DNA of 64,000 nucleotides from JBBATK01 sp040398805 (GCA_040398805.1 JBBATK010000008.1:51922-115921), one strand, 5' to 3'. Positions 35,610-44,536 are shown, numbered from the stretch's first letter. Numbers and translations: made by a program. Notes: generated from the sequence alone by a model not told the origin.

Positions 35610-37076
35610 ATGAACAGACGTCATTTCTTTGAGCGCATCCTGAACGGCGAGGATTCCCCTCGGTTGCAGGTATCCGGCGGACTCGAGCCGTACAAACCGA
35701 ACGAACCGCTATCCCGCGCCGATGCCCTTCATCTGCTGGGCCGCACGACCTTCGGTGCCACGCTTGCCGACGTGGACAAGGCCGCAACCATGACGCCCGG
35801 AGCGGCCGTCGATGCATTGTTCGTCGCATCCTCGTCCGCGCCGCCGCCCGTGTGGAGCTCGGTGGATCCCGCCACGGAGAATTTCCCCGATGCCCAGGCG
35901 CGTCAGTCCGAATACTACAAACGCTATTACGAGACCCAGCAATGGTGGTTCGCGCGCATGCGGACCGGTTCCTTCTCCATTCAGGAGAAACTCACGCTGT
36001 TCTGGCACTCCTTCCTGTGTTCGGATTACATCAAGGTATACATACCGCAGTACATGGTGGTGCAGAACCAACTGTTCCGCAGTCAAGCATGGGGGAACGT
36101 GAAGACGCTTATCGGCGCGTTGGTGTCGGACCCCGCCATGCTCATCTATCTGGACAACGTCGTCAGCATCAAGGGCAACCCCAACGAGAATTTCGCCCGC
36201 GAGCTTCTGGAACTGTTCTCTTTAGGTATCAACAACTACACCGAGGAAGATGTCGTGGAATCCTCGCGCGCCCTGACGGGATGGCGTATCAAGGGTCTGC
36301 GCGGACAGTTCTACCCTGAGTATTGGGACAACACGTCGAAGACCTTCCTGGGCAAGACCGGCGCCCTGAACACCGACGACATCATCAACGCCATCTTTGA
36401 GAAGGATGCCTGCGCGATGTACTTCGCGCGCCGTTTGTACAAGGCCTTCGTGTACGACGTGCCCGACGAGAAAATCGTCGCCGAACTAGCACAGGTCCTG
36501 CGCGCGAACAACTACGAGCTCAAGCCCACACTCTCCGTGCTGCTCAAGAGCGCCCACTTCTTCGATAGGGAATTCCGCGGCTCGCTCATCAAGTCGCCCA
36601 TCGAATTCGTCGCCGGCCTGCAGCGCCAGCTTGGGTATGCCGACGTTCCGGATCAATACTCCGTGAGCGCGGCCACGGCGTTGAACCTGGAGCTGCTGTA
36701 TCCGCCGACGGTGGAGGGCTGGAAGGGTGCGCACCTGTGGCTGAACACGAACCTGTATCCCTTGCGTCAGCGGATCGTGGAAGCGGTGGTGGAAGGCAAG
36801 CGTCAGGACACGAACATGGCATTCGCCAAGAAGCCCGATGTCGTCGCCTTCGCGCAGCGGTTCGCCAACGTGAACAAGGCCGCGGACTTCGTCAGCGACG
36901 TGGCGGCGTTCCTGCTCACTACGCCAATCGGACCGAAAGAGCACGAGTTCCTGCTGGAGTCGTTGCTGCAAGGCGCGCGCGACTACGAGTGGAACATCCA
37001 GATGCCCAACGCGGAGTTCCGCGTGCGGGAACTGTTGAAGGCCGTCATGACCCTGCCCGAGTATCAATTGTATTAA
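35610..37076 (+). CDS. DUF1800 family protein
   Basis: A 488-residue DUF1800 protein of unknown biochemical role. Family features are the N-terminal RADALHLLGRTTFGAT, FWHSFLCSD, the invariant NENFARELLELFSLGINNYTE, and the C-terminal PPTVEGWKGAHLW. No signal peptide is evident, although it starts MNRRHFFERI. It is followed 19 nt later by the DUF1501 gene, the standard pairing of these families, so the two products probably act together. Start ATG 35610 follows GAAGCGAGAAGG. A possible promoter box (TATAGTTTG, 35550-35558) lies 50 nt upstream. Confidence 0.9.
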   Translation: MNRRHFFERILNGEDSPRLQVSGGLEPYKPNEPLSRADALHLLGRTTFGATLADVDKAATMTPGAAVDALFVASSSAPPPVWSSVDPATENFPDAQARQSEYYKRYYETQQWWFARMRTGSFSIQEKLTLFWHSFLCSDYIKVYIPQYMVVQNQLFRSQAWGNVKTLIGALVSDPAMLIYLDNVVSIKGNPNENFARELLELFSLGINNYTEEDVVESSRALTGWRIKGLRGQFYPEYWDNTSKTFLGKTGALNTDDIINAIFEKDACAMYFARRLYKAFVYDVPDEKIVAELAQVLRANNYELKPTLSVLLKSAHFFDREFRGSLIKSPIEFVAGLQRQLGYADVPDQYSVSAATALNLELLYPPTVEGWKGAHLWLNTNLYPLRQRIVEAVVEGKRQDTNMAFAKKPDVVAFAQRFANVNKAADFVSDVAAFLLTTPIGPKEHEFLLESLLQGARDYEWNIQMPNAEFRVRELLKAVMTLPEYQLY

Positions 37077-37095
37077 CAGCAACGGGAGACCAACG

Positions 37096-38667
37096 ATGAA
37101 ACGCAGAGAATTCCTCTCGCAATCCGGAAAGACCATGGCAGTGGCGGCGCTCGCAAGCGGTATGCGCGGCGTGAACATGAGCGCCTTGGCGTCGTCGCCC
37201 GTGATGCCCGCCATGCAGCAGCTGGTGCAGGACTCGGACAGAGTGCTCGTGCTGATCCAGCTCACCGGCGGCAACGACGGTCTGAACACGGTGATACCCG
37301 TGGACGATCCGCTGTACTACAATGCGCGGAAGAACATCGCCATCCCCAAGGCCAAAGCCCTGAAGCTGCGCGACGGTCTGGCGCTTCATCCCACGATGAC
37401 GGGCTTCCGTGACCTGTTCAACGACGGCCGGCTGAGCATCGTCCAGAACGTGACATATCCCAATCCCGACCGTTCGCACTTCCGCGGTACGGACATCTGG
37501 CTTACCGCCACCGACGCCGATGTGTTCAAGAGCACGGGCTGGTTGGGACGGTACCTGCAGACCCTTGCGCCGAACTTCCCCGCCGTGATGCCCACCGAGC
37601 CGTTGGCCATCCAGATCGGTGAGACGTTGTCATTGGGTTTCAAAGCCGATAAGGGTTCGCTCGGAATCACCTTCCGCGATCCCGATGCCTTCTATTCCCT
37701 AGTCGATCAGAATGTGAATTCCACCTACGATGCCGCTCCCGCCACGATCGCCGGCGCAGAGCTGGACTATGTGCGCAGTGTGGAGAAGGCCTCGCAGGTG
37801 TATTCGAAGACGGTGAAGGCCGCGGCCGACAAGGTGAAGACGAACAAGGTGACCTATCCCCAGAACAATCCCTTGGCGCGGAGCCTGCAGATCGTCTCCC
37901 GTCTTATCGCCGGAGGATTGTCCACGAAGATGTATCTGGTGAGCATCACGGGGTCGTCCTTCGACACGCACTTCAATCAGGGTGGTGAGAACGGCGTACA
38001 TGCGCAACTGCTCTCCTATCTCAGCGAAGCCGTCACGTTGTTCCTGAACGATTGCGAGCAATTGGGAACGGCCGACAGGGTGGCGGGATTGACGTTCTCC
38101 GAGTTCGGACGCAGGGTGGCGGAGAATGGAAGTCAAGGCACGGACCACGGAACGGCTGCGCCCTTGTTCGTGTTCGGTAAGAACATCGTGGGCGGCAAGA
38201 TCCATGGAAAGAATCCCGATCTCGTGAACCTGGACAGTCGCGGCGACTTGCTCATGGAGTACGACTATCGTCAGGTGTATGCCGCATCCCTGATGCAGTG
38301 GTTCGGCACGGGCAACGATGTGATGACGCAGACCCTGTTCCGGGACTTCTCGACACTGCCGTTGTTTCAACAGCGCGCCACGGATGTGGAAACGGAAAAC
38401 GCAATGCTCATGCAAGCCATGGAGTGCTTCCCTCAGCCCTGCGACGAACAGGCGCATGTGCGCTACCTGGTGCCCGCAGACTCCGACGTGAGCTTGCAGC
38501 TTTTGGATATCCGCGGCAGCTCTCTGGGAGGCATATCCGAAGGTACCCTCGGCGCGGGCATGCACAGCAGTGTGCTCCGTACCTCGCACTTGGCAAGCGG
38601 AACGTATTTCGTGCGCCTGCGCTGCGGACGGTACGAACACATGAAAGCGCTGCACGTGCAGCGGTAG
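37096..38667 (+). CDS. DUF1501 family (sulfatase-fold) exported protein with T9SS-like C terminus
   Basis: A 523-residue protein of the DUF1501 family, related to alkaline phosphatase/sulfatase folds. The N terminus MKRREFLSQSGKTMAVAALA is a textbook twin-arginine signal (RREFL). Family motifs are LIQLTGGNDGLNTVIP, FRGTDIW, GSSFDTH, LTFSEFGRRVAENGSQGTDH and HGKNPDL. The last 75 residues (SLQLLDIRGSSLGG ending SGTYFVRLRCGRYEHMKALH) look like a T9SS type A sorting domain. So the protein would fold in the cytoplasm, cross by Tat and then leave by T9SS. It is the operon partner of the DUF1800 gene. Confidence 0.88.
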   Translation: MKRREFLSQSGKTMAVAALASGMRGVNMSALASSPVMPAMQQLVQDSDRVLVLIQLTGGNDGLNTVIPVDDPLYYNARKNIAIPKAKALKLRDGLALHPTMTGFRDLFNDGRLSIVQNVTYPNPDRSHFRGTDIWLTATDADVFKSTGWLGRYLQTLAPNFPAVMPTEPLAIQIGETLSLGFKADKGSLGITFRDPDAFYSLVDQNVNSTYDAAPATIAGAELDYVRSVEKASQVYSKTVKAAADKVKTNKVTYPQNNPLARSLQIVSRLIAGGLSTKMYLVSITGSSFDTHFNQGGENGVHAQLLSYLSEAVTLFLNDCEQLGTADRVAGLTFSEFGRRVAENGSQGTDHGTAAPLFVFGKNIVGGKIHGKNPDLVNLDSRGDLLMEYDYRQVYAASLMQWFGTGNDVMTQTLFRDFSTLPLFQQRATDVETENAMLMQAMECFPQPCDEQAHVRYLVPADSDVSLQLLDIRGSSLGGISEGTLGAGMHSSVLRTSHLASGTYFVRLRCGRYEHMKALHVQR

Positions 38668-38690
38668 GGATCGCCGTCGGATACGGCTTC

Positions 38691-39554
38691 TCAGCCCATG
38701 GAATGGAGGGCCATGTGATTGCCCTCGCTATCGATGAAGATGGCCATGTAACCGAACGAATTGGGGAGCTCGCTCTTGCCCATGATGATATGGCCGCCCG
38801 CCGCTTCGATACGGGCAAGGACCGGAGCCAGGTCCGGATTGGCATTCAAGTACAGCAACGGACCCGCAGTGGCGGGCTTATGCTCCTTGATGTGCACCAA
38901 CGCGCCGGTGGCGCCATCGCCTTCGGAAGGGAACACCGCCATGGGAATGGGTTCCATCGCTCCCGGCAGTTCCATGCGCTGCATCGGGCGATCGAAGACG
39001 CTTTCATAGAACCGAACGGCGCGCTCGAAATCGGCCGTCGGAATCTCGAACCAATCCACCGCGGATCTGTTCACCGTGGCCCGCTTCTCTTCGCCTCCGG
39101 TGGCGCGCGCAAGAATGGACGTGGTGGACGTATCATGGACGAAGGGGATGAGCGCCACCTCGCCGCCGCTAGAGCGCACGAACTCCGCACCGACCACATT
39201 CTCTTCCGTGTAATCCCCGCCCTTGACAAGCACGTCCGGTCGCACCTCGTGAATCAATTCCAGCGGCGTGTCCTCATCGAAGACCACCACCATGTCCACG
39301 GAGCGGAGGGCATCGAGGACGATGGCGCGCTCGCGTTCGGAATTGACGGGACGCGCAGGGCCTTTGAGACGGCGCACGGAGGCATCGCTGTTGAGTCCGA
39401 GTACAAGCATGTCGCCATGCGCGCGGGCACGTGCCAGGTAGTCCGCATGGCCTGCGTGGAGGATATCGAAACACCCGTTGGTGAACACGATGCGCACGTT
39501 GTCGACACGTGCTGCATCACAAACGGCGGATATGTCGGAGCGGTCGACGATCAT
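38691..39554 (-). CDS. fusion of heptose-1-phosphate adenylyltransferase (RfaE2/HldE C domain) and a VOC domain
   Basis: A 287-residue two-domain protein. Residues 1-150 form a cytidylyltransferase-like nucleotidyltransferase with FTNGCFDILHAGHADYL (HxGH at 33-36), LGLNSDASVRRLKGPARPVN and DVLVKGGDY, as in RfaE2, which makes ADP-heptose for LPS. Residues 165-287 form a glyoxalase/VOC fold (VDWFEIPTADFERAVRFYES to AIFIDSEGNHMALHS). A 15-residue linker joins them in one frame, with no stop or frameshift. RfaE2 is normally alone or fused to the RfaE1 kinase; I know of no VOC fusion. It is convergent with the DUF1501 gene. Confidence 0.85.
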   Translation of the reverse strand: MIVDRSDISAVCDAARVDNVRIVFTNGCFDILHAGHADYLARARAHGDMLVLGLNSDASVRRLKGPARPVNSERERAIVLDALRSVDMVVVFDEDTPLELIHEVRPDVLVKGGDYTEENVVGAEFVRSSGGEVALIPFVHDTSTTSILARATGGEEKRATVNRSAVDWFEIPTADFERAVRFYESVFDRPMQRMELPGAMEPIPMAVFPSEGDGATGALVHIKEHKPATAGPLLYLNANPDLAPVLARIEAAGGHIIMGKSELPNSFGYMAIFIDSEGNHMALHSMG

Positions 39555-39577
39555 ACGATGACGATGATGGTTCTCTG

Positions 39578-39585
39578 CGAAGATA
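39578..39585 (-). promoter_or_regulatory. promoter-like box TATCTTCG before the RfaE2-VOC gene
   Basis: Located 23 nt upstream of ATG 39554, within the 43-nt gap after the response regulator gene, so the fusion gene may have its own transcript. Confidence 0.4.
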
Positions 39586-39597
39586 CGGGAGGGGGAC

Positions 39598-40242
39598 TTA
39601 CTCGATGTCCCACGGACGCGGCGGCGGAGCCGAGGGATTGCGGCGCGGCGGCGTTTGCGGCGGTGCGGGACGTCCGGCAGGCCGGACGAGCGAGGAATCG
39701 CTCATGCGAACAGGGGAGTCCTTGTGCTGCGGAGCGGGGCTGATACGGGCGTCACGTCCGCTGCGTTTCACGTCGGCCGCTACGGAGGATGCATCACCGC
39801 CTGCTTCGCGCAACAGATCGATGTCGGAGACAGGATGTTCTTGGCGCTGGAACTCCACGTGCGGAAGGACCGCTTGGAGTTTCTCCTGGAGCGAGGCTCT
39901 GGTGAACGGTTTGCGGATGAACCCGTCGGCACCCAGGCGCAGCGCAATGCCCATGCTGTCGGCATCGCCTGCGGCGGTGACGACAAGGACGGGGATGTCG
40001 CGTGTGACATGCATCGACTTCAGCAAGCGCAGTGTCTGCAATCCGTCGATCTCCGGCATTACCACGTCCAGAATGATGGCATGCGGTCGGTCGTTGACGG
40101 CCGAGCCGATGGCATCATACGCATTGGAGGCGATGTTCGGTGTGATGGAAAAACTGAGAAGGGTTTTCGCCAACACGCGCTGCATCCATACGTTGTCATC
40201 GACGACAAGCACCGATGCGATATGTAATGATTGTTCAGACAC
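39598..40242 (-). CDS. response regulator with Pro-rich C-terminal tail
   Basis: A 214-residue protein. The receiver domain (about 8-128) has the acidic pair in VLVVDDN, the phospho-acceptor Asp in AIILDVVMPEIDG and the conserved Lys in GFIRKPFT. No output domain follows; the last 80 residues are low-complexity and Pro/Arg-rich (RPAGRPAPPQTPPRRNPS). I chose GTG 40242 (VSEQSLHIASVLVVDDN) because no suitable ATG is in frame. It lies 37 nt after csrA and probably belongs to the fliW-csrA unit. No histidine kinase is nearby. Confidence 0.82.
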   Translation of the reverse strand: MSEQSLHIASVLVVDDNVWMQRVLAKTLLSFSITPNIASNAYDAIGSAVNDRPHAIILDVVMPEIDGLQTLRLLKSMHVTRDIPVLVVTAAGDADSMGIALRLGADGFIRKPFTRASLQEKLQAVLPHVEFQRQEHPVSDIDLLREAGGDASSVAADVKRSGRDARISPAPQHKDSPVRMSDSSLVRPAGRPAPPQTPPRRNPSAPPPRPWDIE

Positions 40243-40279
40243 GGTGGCGATGCATGAATAAACGAAACACGGGTCGTGG

Positions 40280-40612
40280 TTACGAGATGGCCGCTTGCGC
40301 ACCCGCCTTCGAGCCGTTGCGACGGTGCCGCATGCTCACGACGGTGCTCAATTCCTGGTGGACGGGCGGAGCCGGCGGACTGAGCTCGAGATCCAGCGAG
40401 CCGAAGGCGTTCTGGATGGCCTCCGTATCGGTCTGCACCGCTTGCTTGTTCATCTCGATGATCTTGTCGAACACCTCGCGTCGGTGAACGGCGATGTTCT
40501 TCGGCGCTTCGATTCCTATACGGACGATCCCTCGGTCGAAACTGAGAATCTGTACGGTGATGGAATTACCGATGGTAATGACCTCGCCTATTTTTCGTGA
40601 TAATACCAGCAT
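40280..40612 (-). CDS. csrA: carbon storage regulator CsrA with extended C terminus
   Basis: A 110-residue RNA-binding post-transcriptional regulator. The core MLVLSRKIGEVITIGNSITV and VRIGIEAPKNIAVHRREVFDKI is canonical, with the Arg in VHRREV that contacts RNA. It has about 45 extra residues after the usual length of 61-75, with no recognisable domain. The ATG has AAGGA upstream. It begins 15 nt after fliW, its usual protein antagonist, as in Bacillus and other flagellated bacteria. Confidence 0.94.
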   Translation of the reverse strand: MLVLSRKIGEVITIGNSITVQILSFDRGIVRIGIEAPKNIAVHRREVFDKIIEMNKQAVQTDTEAIQNAFGSLDLELSPPAPPVHQELSTVVSMRHRRNGSKAGAQAAIS

Positions 40613-40627
40613 AGATGAATCCTTTCC

Positions 40628-41062
40628 TTATGCTCGTGATTGTTTACCAAGGGGATGATTAGGTTGATACCTCTCGGACGAGAGTATCGTCTGCTTTCCG
40701 GTAAGGTCCGTACAGTCGAGGACGACCGGGGCCTTCATGTTCACGGTCATGCCGCTGTGCGACAGGGTGACAATGACATACACGGCGTAGCGGTCGTTGT
40801 TGACGTAGTCTCTGCCCGGAGAGTAGGAACTGTCGATGTGCTTGGGGTCGAGAACGGGAAATCCGATTTCGGGTTGCTCGATGCTGATAAGCCAGTTGAG
40901 GGGAGCGGATTGCTCGTCGGCGATGAGGACGAATTCGCGGAGATCGTCGAATCCGAAAAGGCCTTCGGGGAACTCGAAGATGTGGCGGGGTTCCACCTGC
41001 AGCTCTCCGAATTGACGGGTCTTGACCACCCTCACGTCCATGTGAACTTCTTGTACCATCAT
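40628..41062 (-). CDS. fliW: flagellar assembly factor FliW
   Basis: A 144-residue FliW. In Bacillus and Campylobacter it binds both flagellin and CsrA, so flagellin export releases FliW to block CsrA. Motifs are IFEFPEGLFGFDDLREFVLI, the central IEQPEIGFPVLDP and NMKAPVVLDCTDLTGKQTIL. ATG 41062 has AAAGGA 7 nt upstream. It is the first gene of a fliW-csrA-response regulator run. It implies flagellin somewhere in this genome; none is in the window. Confidence 0.94.
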   Translation of the reverse strand: MMVQEVHMDVRVVKTRQFGELQVEPRHIFEFPEGLFGFDDLREFVLIADEQSAPLNWLISIEQPEIGFPVLDPKHIDSSYSPGRDYVNNDRYAVYVIVTLSHSGMTVNMKAPVVLDCTDLTGKQTILSSERYQPNHPLGKQSRA

Positions 41063-41253
41063 TGTGCGTCCTTTACAATAACCAGTAGTGTATGTACTCC
41101 GTTTTCCGATGATCCTTCATCGCTGTCCAGGTATCAGGTTGGCGTGACCGTGGTGTGTCCGTGCGTGGTCCGTGATACGTTGAGTGGTGAGTTCTAACGA
41201 TGTATCGGCATGGGGCAAAAAAACTGAACTGAAAAATCATCGTCACCCTAACT

Positions 41254-41261
41254 TATCTTCG
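41254..41261 (+). promoter_or_regulatory. promoter-like box TATCTTCG before the Omp85-like gene
   Basis: Located 21 nt upstream of ATG 41283, in the divergent fliW/Omp85 region of 220 nt. Confidence 0.4.
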
Positions 41262-41282
41262 TGTCAGCGTGATCATACCCTT

Positions 41283-42908
41283 ATGACCTCCACAAGAACC
41301 TCCGTTTTCGCGTCGTTTCTGCTCTTGGTCCTCCTCTCCTCCCACTCGCTGGAGGCACAGGTGTACGTGCGCTCGGTGACCATCAAACGGATGGACGTGT
41401 TCGATTCATCCACCACCGATTGGTTCTTCGGCGCACGTCTTCTGAACTCGTTGCATACCCGCACCCGCAGTCACGTCGTCGAGGACGAGTTGCTGTTCGC
41501 CGAAGGTGATGAGTTCTTCGACGAGGATCTGGAGGAAACGGCGCGCAACCTGCGTCGTCGGAACGTCTTCTCCCGCGTCGACGTCACGTCCCGCGATGTC
41601 GCCCGCGACAGTGTCGATGTGTTCATCACCACCCAGGACAAGTGGTCCACGCTCGGCGAAATCCTCTATGGATCCGGTGGCGGGGCTCTGAACTACGGCG
41701 CCGCGCTCCGCGAAGAGAATTTCCTTGGAGAGGGCATAAACACTGGGGTTTCGGCCTTGTACCGTACGGAGAACGACCTTGGCTGGCAGGGTCAGGGGTA
41801 TCTGTGGTACCGACGTTTCCTCCGCACGGATTTCAATCTCTTCGCCTCCGTCCTGTCCAATCGCGTCCGCACCGTTCAGAACTTCACTCTGGATCATCCG
41901 TTCCAGACCCTCGGCACGCGTTCGGCCTACGGCATCACGGTGGTGAATTCCTTCGGTGATGACTTTCTCTATGCATCCGGATCGGCTCCGAAACTCCTGC
42001 CGTACCATCTTCGCCGAGTCACCGCGCACTTCGCCCGCGCCACGATCGACCGTGATCGCTATTTCTGGTCCGTCCTTGCCAGTGCCGAAGACGTCCACCG
42101 TCTGTCCGACACCTACCGTCAGGCCTTCGACAACAGCGGACGCGTGCTGTTCTCCCTTGGATCCCTGCGCCAGGAGTTCGTGAAAAGCGAGCGCATCGAC
42201 GGGTATGAGACGCGCGATGTGGCGGTAGGTGCATGGGGTCAGGCCGTGTTCGGCTACCTCTTTCCCCTGCGATCGGGCGGGGAGCGTCTTGCGTATGTGG
42301 GTGCGCGCGCGGAGCAATCGGCCCTCATGCTGGACGACCGGTTGTACCTGTACGGTGCGGCCGAGGCATCGTCCGGTTTCGCCGGCAGCGAGGGCAGGTA
42401 TACGTATGTGGAAAGTTCGGGGATAGGACACTATCGTGTGAGCAAGAACGTGCTCGTGACCGCCCGGTTCTTGCAACAGACCGCGTGGAACTGGACGGCA
42501 TTCCGGCAATTGGTGTTGGATAACGATATGGGCCTGCGCGGGTACGTGCTGAACGGCATGGCGGGGGATAATCGCTTTCTGGCCAATGCGGAGGTGCGCT
42601 TTTTTCCCACCGTGGACCTGTGGATACTGCGTTTCGGGGCTGCCGCGTTTTACGATGGCGGCATGGTGTGGAACCAGTCGCAGAACTTCCTTCAGCAACG
42701 CTTCCGAAACGCGATCGGCGTAGGATTACGCATCTTCAATACGAAATTGACGGGTTCGGCGGCCATTTTACGGATCGATTTCGCCTACAACGTGGACGAA
42801 CGCAGGTGGGCGGGCATCATCATCACCAGCGACCAGCTTTTTTCGGCCTTCGGAAGTCATAATTTCACCCTGCCCTTCCTGGGCGGCTCGAAAATCGACG
42901 GGGAATAG
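41283..42908 (+). CDS. Omp85-superfamily barrel with a single POTRA domain
   Basis: A 541-residue outer membrane protein. A signal peptide (FLLLVLLSSHSLEAQ) is followed by one POTRA-like repeat (about 27-125: VRSVTIKRMDVF to RRRNVFSRVDVTSRD) and then a large beta-barrel. BamA has five POTRA domains and TamA three, so this is a short relative, perhaps a surface antigen D15/patatin-associated or ShlB-like protein. The ATG follows the promoter box by 21 nt. It stands alone upstream of atpD. Partner protein unknown. Confidence 0.75.
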   Translation: MTSTRTSVFASFLLLVLLSSHSLEAQVYVRSVTIKRMDVFDSSTTDWFFGARLLNSLHTRTRSHVVEDELLFAEGDEFFDEDLEETARNLRRRNVFSRVDVTSRDVARDSVDVFITTQDKWSTLGEILYGSGGGALNYGAALREENFLGEGINTGVSALYRTENDLGWQGQGYLWYRRFLRTDFNLFASVLSNRVRTVQNFTLDHPFQTLGTRSAYGITVVNSFGDDFLYASGSAPKLLPYHLRRVTAHFARATIDRDRYFWSVLASAEDVHRLSDTYRQAFDNSGRVLFSLGSLRQEFVKSERIDGYETRDVAVGAWGQAVFGYLFPLRSGGERLAYVGARAEQSALMLDDRLYLYGAAEASSGFAGSEGRYTYVESSGIGHYRVSKNVLVTARFLQQTAWNWTAFRQLVLDNDMGLRGYVLNGMAGDNRFLANAEVRFFPTVDLWILRFGAAAFYDGGMVWNQSQNFLQQRFRNAIGVGLRIFNTKLTGSAAILRIDFAYNVDERRWAGIIITSDQLFSAFGSHNFTLPFLGGSKIDGE

Positions 42909-43013
42909 GTCCCGTCCTCCGGCCCAACCTCCACCACCGTCCGGGTGCCGCTCGGTGGAAACACGGTGCAAATCTCCCGCAATTTCCCACGACGTTCTTT
43001 GCCGCTCCGTGCG

Positions 43014-43021
43014 TAGTTTTG
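43014..43021 (+). promoter_or_regulatory. promoter-like box TAGTTTTG before atpDC
   Basis: Located 94 nt upstream of the atpD ATG in a 207-nt gene-free gap. Confidence 0.35.
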
Positions 43022-43115
43022 CCGCTCTCGCTCGCCGTACATATCAGCGAAACAGACAGATTCGGACGCATATAGACACAAGCAGACATCATTTCTTAAT
43101 CCAAAGGTTAGCGCA

Positions 43116-44522
43116 ATGAATGAAGGTTCAATCGTTCAGGTAATCGGCCCCGTTGTGGACATAGAGTTTCCCACTGGCCATATCCCACCGGTACTTAACG
43201 CTCTTCGTATCCCCCGCAAATCCGCGGAAGGCACGGACGAAGTGCTGATCTGCGAAGTGCAGCAGCACTTGGGCGAAGACCGCGTGCGTACCATTGCCAT
43301 GGACTCCACCGACGGTCTGGTGCGCGGCATGAAGGCCATCGATACCGGTGAACCTATCATGGTGCCGGTCGGCCCCGATGTACTCGGCCGTATCATGAAC
43401 GTCATCGGCGAGACCATCGATAATGGTCCGGAACTTCACACCTCCAAGCGCTATCCCATCCACCGCAACCCCCCGAAGTTCGCGTCGCTGTCCACGAAGA
43501 CAGAGATGTTCGAATCCGGTATCAAGGTCATCGACCTTATCGAGCCCTACACCAAGGGTGGTAAGACGGGATTGTTCGGTGGTGCAGGTGTCGGCAAGAC
43601 GGTCATCATCCAAGAGCTTATCAACAACATCGCCAAGCAGCACGGTGGGTTCTCCGTGTTCGCAGGTGTGGGTGAGCGTACCCGTGAAGGAAACGACTTG
43701 TTCCTTGAAATGACGGAGTCGGGCGTTATCTCCAAGACCTCCATGGTGTTCGGTCAGATGAACGAACCGCCGGGAGCACGCGCACGTGTGGCTCTCACGG
43801 CTCTGGCTATCGCGGAATATTTCCGTGACGAAGAAGGTCGTGACGTTCTCTTGTTCGTCGATAACATCTTCCGTTTCACCCAAGCGGGTTCCGAAGTATC
43901 GGCGTTGCTCGGCCGTATGCCGTCGGCCGTAGGATATCAGCCCACGCTCGCCACCGAGATGGGTGTCTTGCAGGAGCGTATCGCTTCCACCGATCGCGGT
44001 TCCATCACGTCCGTCCAGGCGGTGTACGTACCGGCGGACGACTTGACCGACCCTGCTCCGGCGAATACCTTCACGCACTTGGATGCAACGACCGTTCTCT
44101 CGCGTTCCATCGCGGAGCTTGGTCTGTACCCCGCGGTCGATCCGCTGGACTCCACCTCGCGTATCTTGGATCCGCTCATCGTGGGACACGATCATTACAA
44201 CGTCGCCATGCGCGTGAAGCGCACGCTCCAGAGCTACAAGGATCTTCAGGACATCATCAACATCCTTGGTATGGACGAGCTCAGCGAAGACGACAAGCTT
44301 ACCGTGTACCGCGCCCGCAAGATCCAGAAGTTCTTCTCGCAGCCGTTCCACGTTGCCGAGCAGTTCACCGGATTCCAAGGCCGTTATGTGAAGATCGAAG
44401 ACACCATCGCGGGCTTCCGCGCCATTCTCGAAGGCGAAGTGGACGAAATCCCCGAGAACTTCTTCTCGTACAAGGGCACGCTCGACGAAGTGGTCGACGC
44501 CGCCAAGAAAGCCGGAGCATAA
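43116..44522 (+). CDS. atpD: F1Fo ATP synthase subunit beta
   Basis: A 468-residue catalytic subunit. Walker A GGAGVGKT lies near residue 155, the catalytic Glu in GVGERTREGNDL, Walker B in DVLLFVDNIFRF, and the C-terminal helix-turn-helix ends with the conserved region DELSEDDKLTV. The N terminus (GSIVQVIGPVVDIEFP) is complete. As in many Bacteroidota/Chlorobiota, atpD is grouped only with atpC, away from the remaining atp genes. Confidence 0.98.
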   Translation: MNEGSIVQVIGPVVDIEFPTGHIPPVLNALRIPRKSAEGTDEVLICEVQQHLGEDRVRTIAMDSTDGLVRGMKAIDTGEPIMVPVGPDVLGRIMNVIGETIDNGPELHTSKRYPIHRNPPKFASLSTKTEMFESGIKVIDLIEPYTKGGKTGLFGGAGVGKTVIIQELINNIAKQHGGFSVFAGVGERTREGNDLFLEMTESGVISKTSMVFGQMNEPPGARARVALTALAIAEYFRDEEGRDVLLFVDNIFRFTQAGSEVSALLGRMPSAVGYQPTLATEMGVLQERIASTDRGSITSVQAVYVPADDLTDPAPANTFTHLDATTVLSRSIAELGLYPAVDPLDSTSRILDPLIVGHDHYNVAMRVKRTLQSYKDLQDIINILGMDELSEDDKLTVYRARKIQKFFSQPFHVAEQFTGFQGRYVKIEDTIAGFRAILEGEVDEIPENFFSYKGTLDEVVDAAKKAGA

Positions 44523-44536
44523 TTCGAAGAGCATGT

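Noticed and set aside
41406..42698. 430-codon open frame antisense to the Omp85-like gene
   Set aside because: No start signal or recognisable fold; the plus-strand protein has signal peptide, POTRA and barrel features.
43128..44534. 468-codon open frame antisense to atpD
   Set aside because: Mirrors atpD in length because of codon bias; the product is His/Val/Arg-rich with no motif, and atpD is unambiguous.
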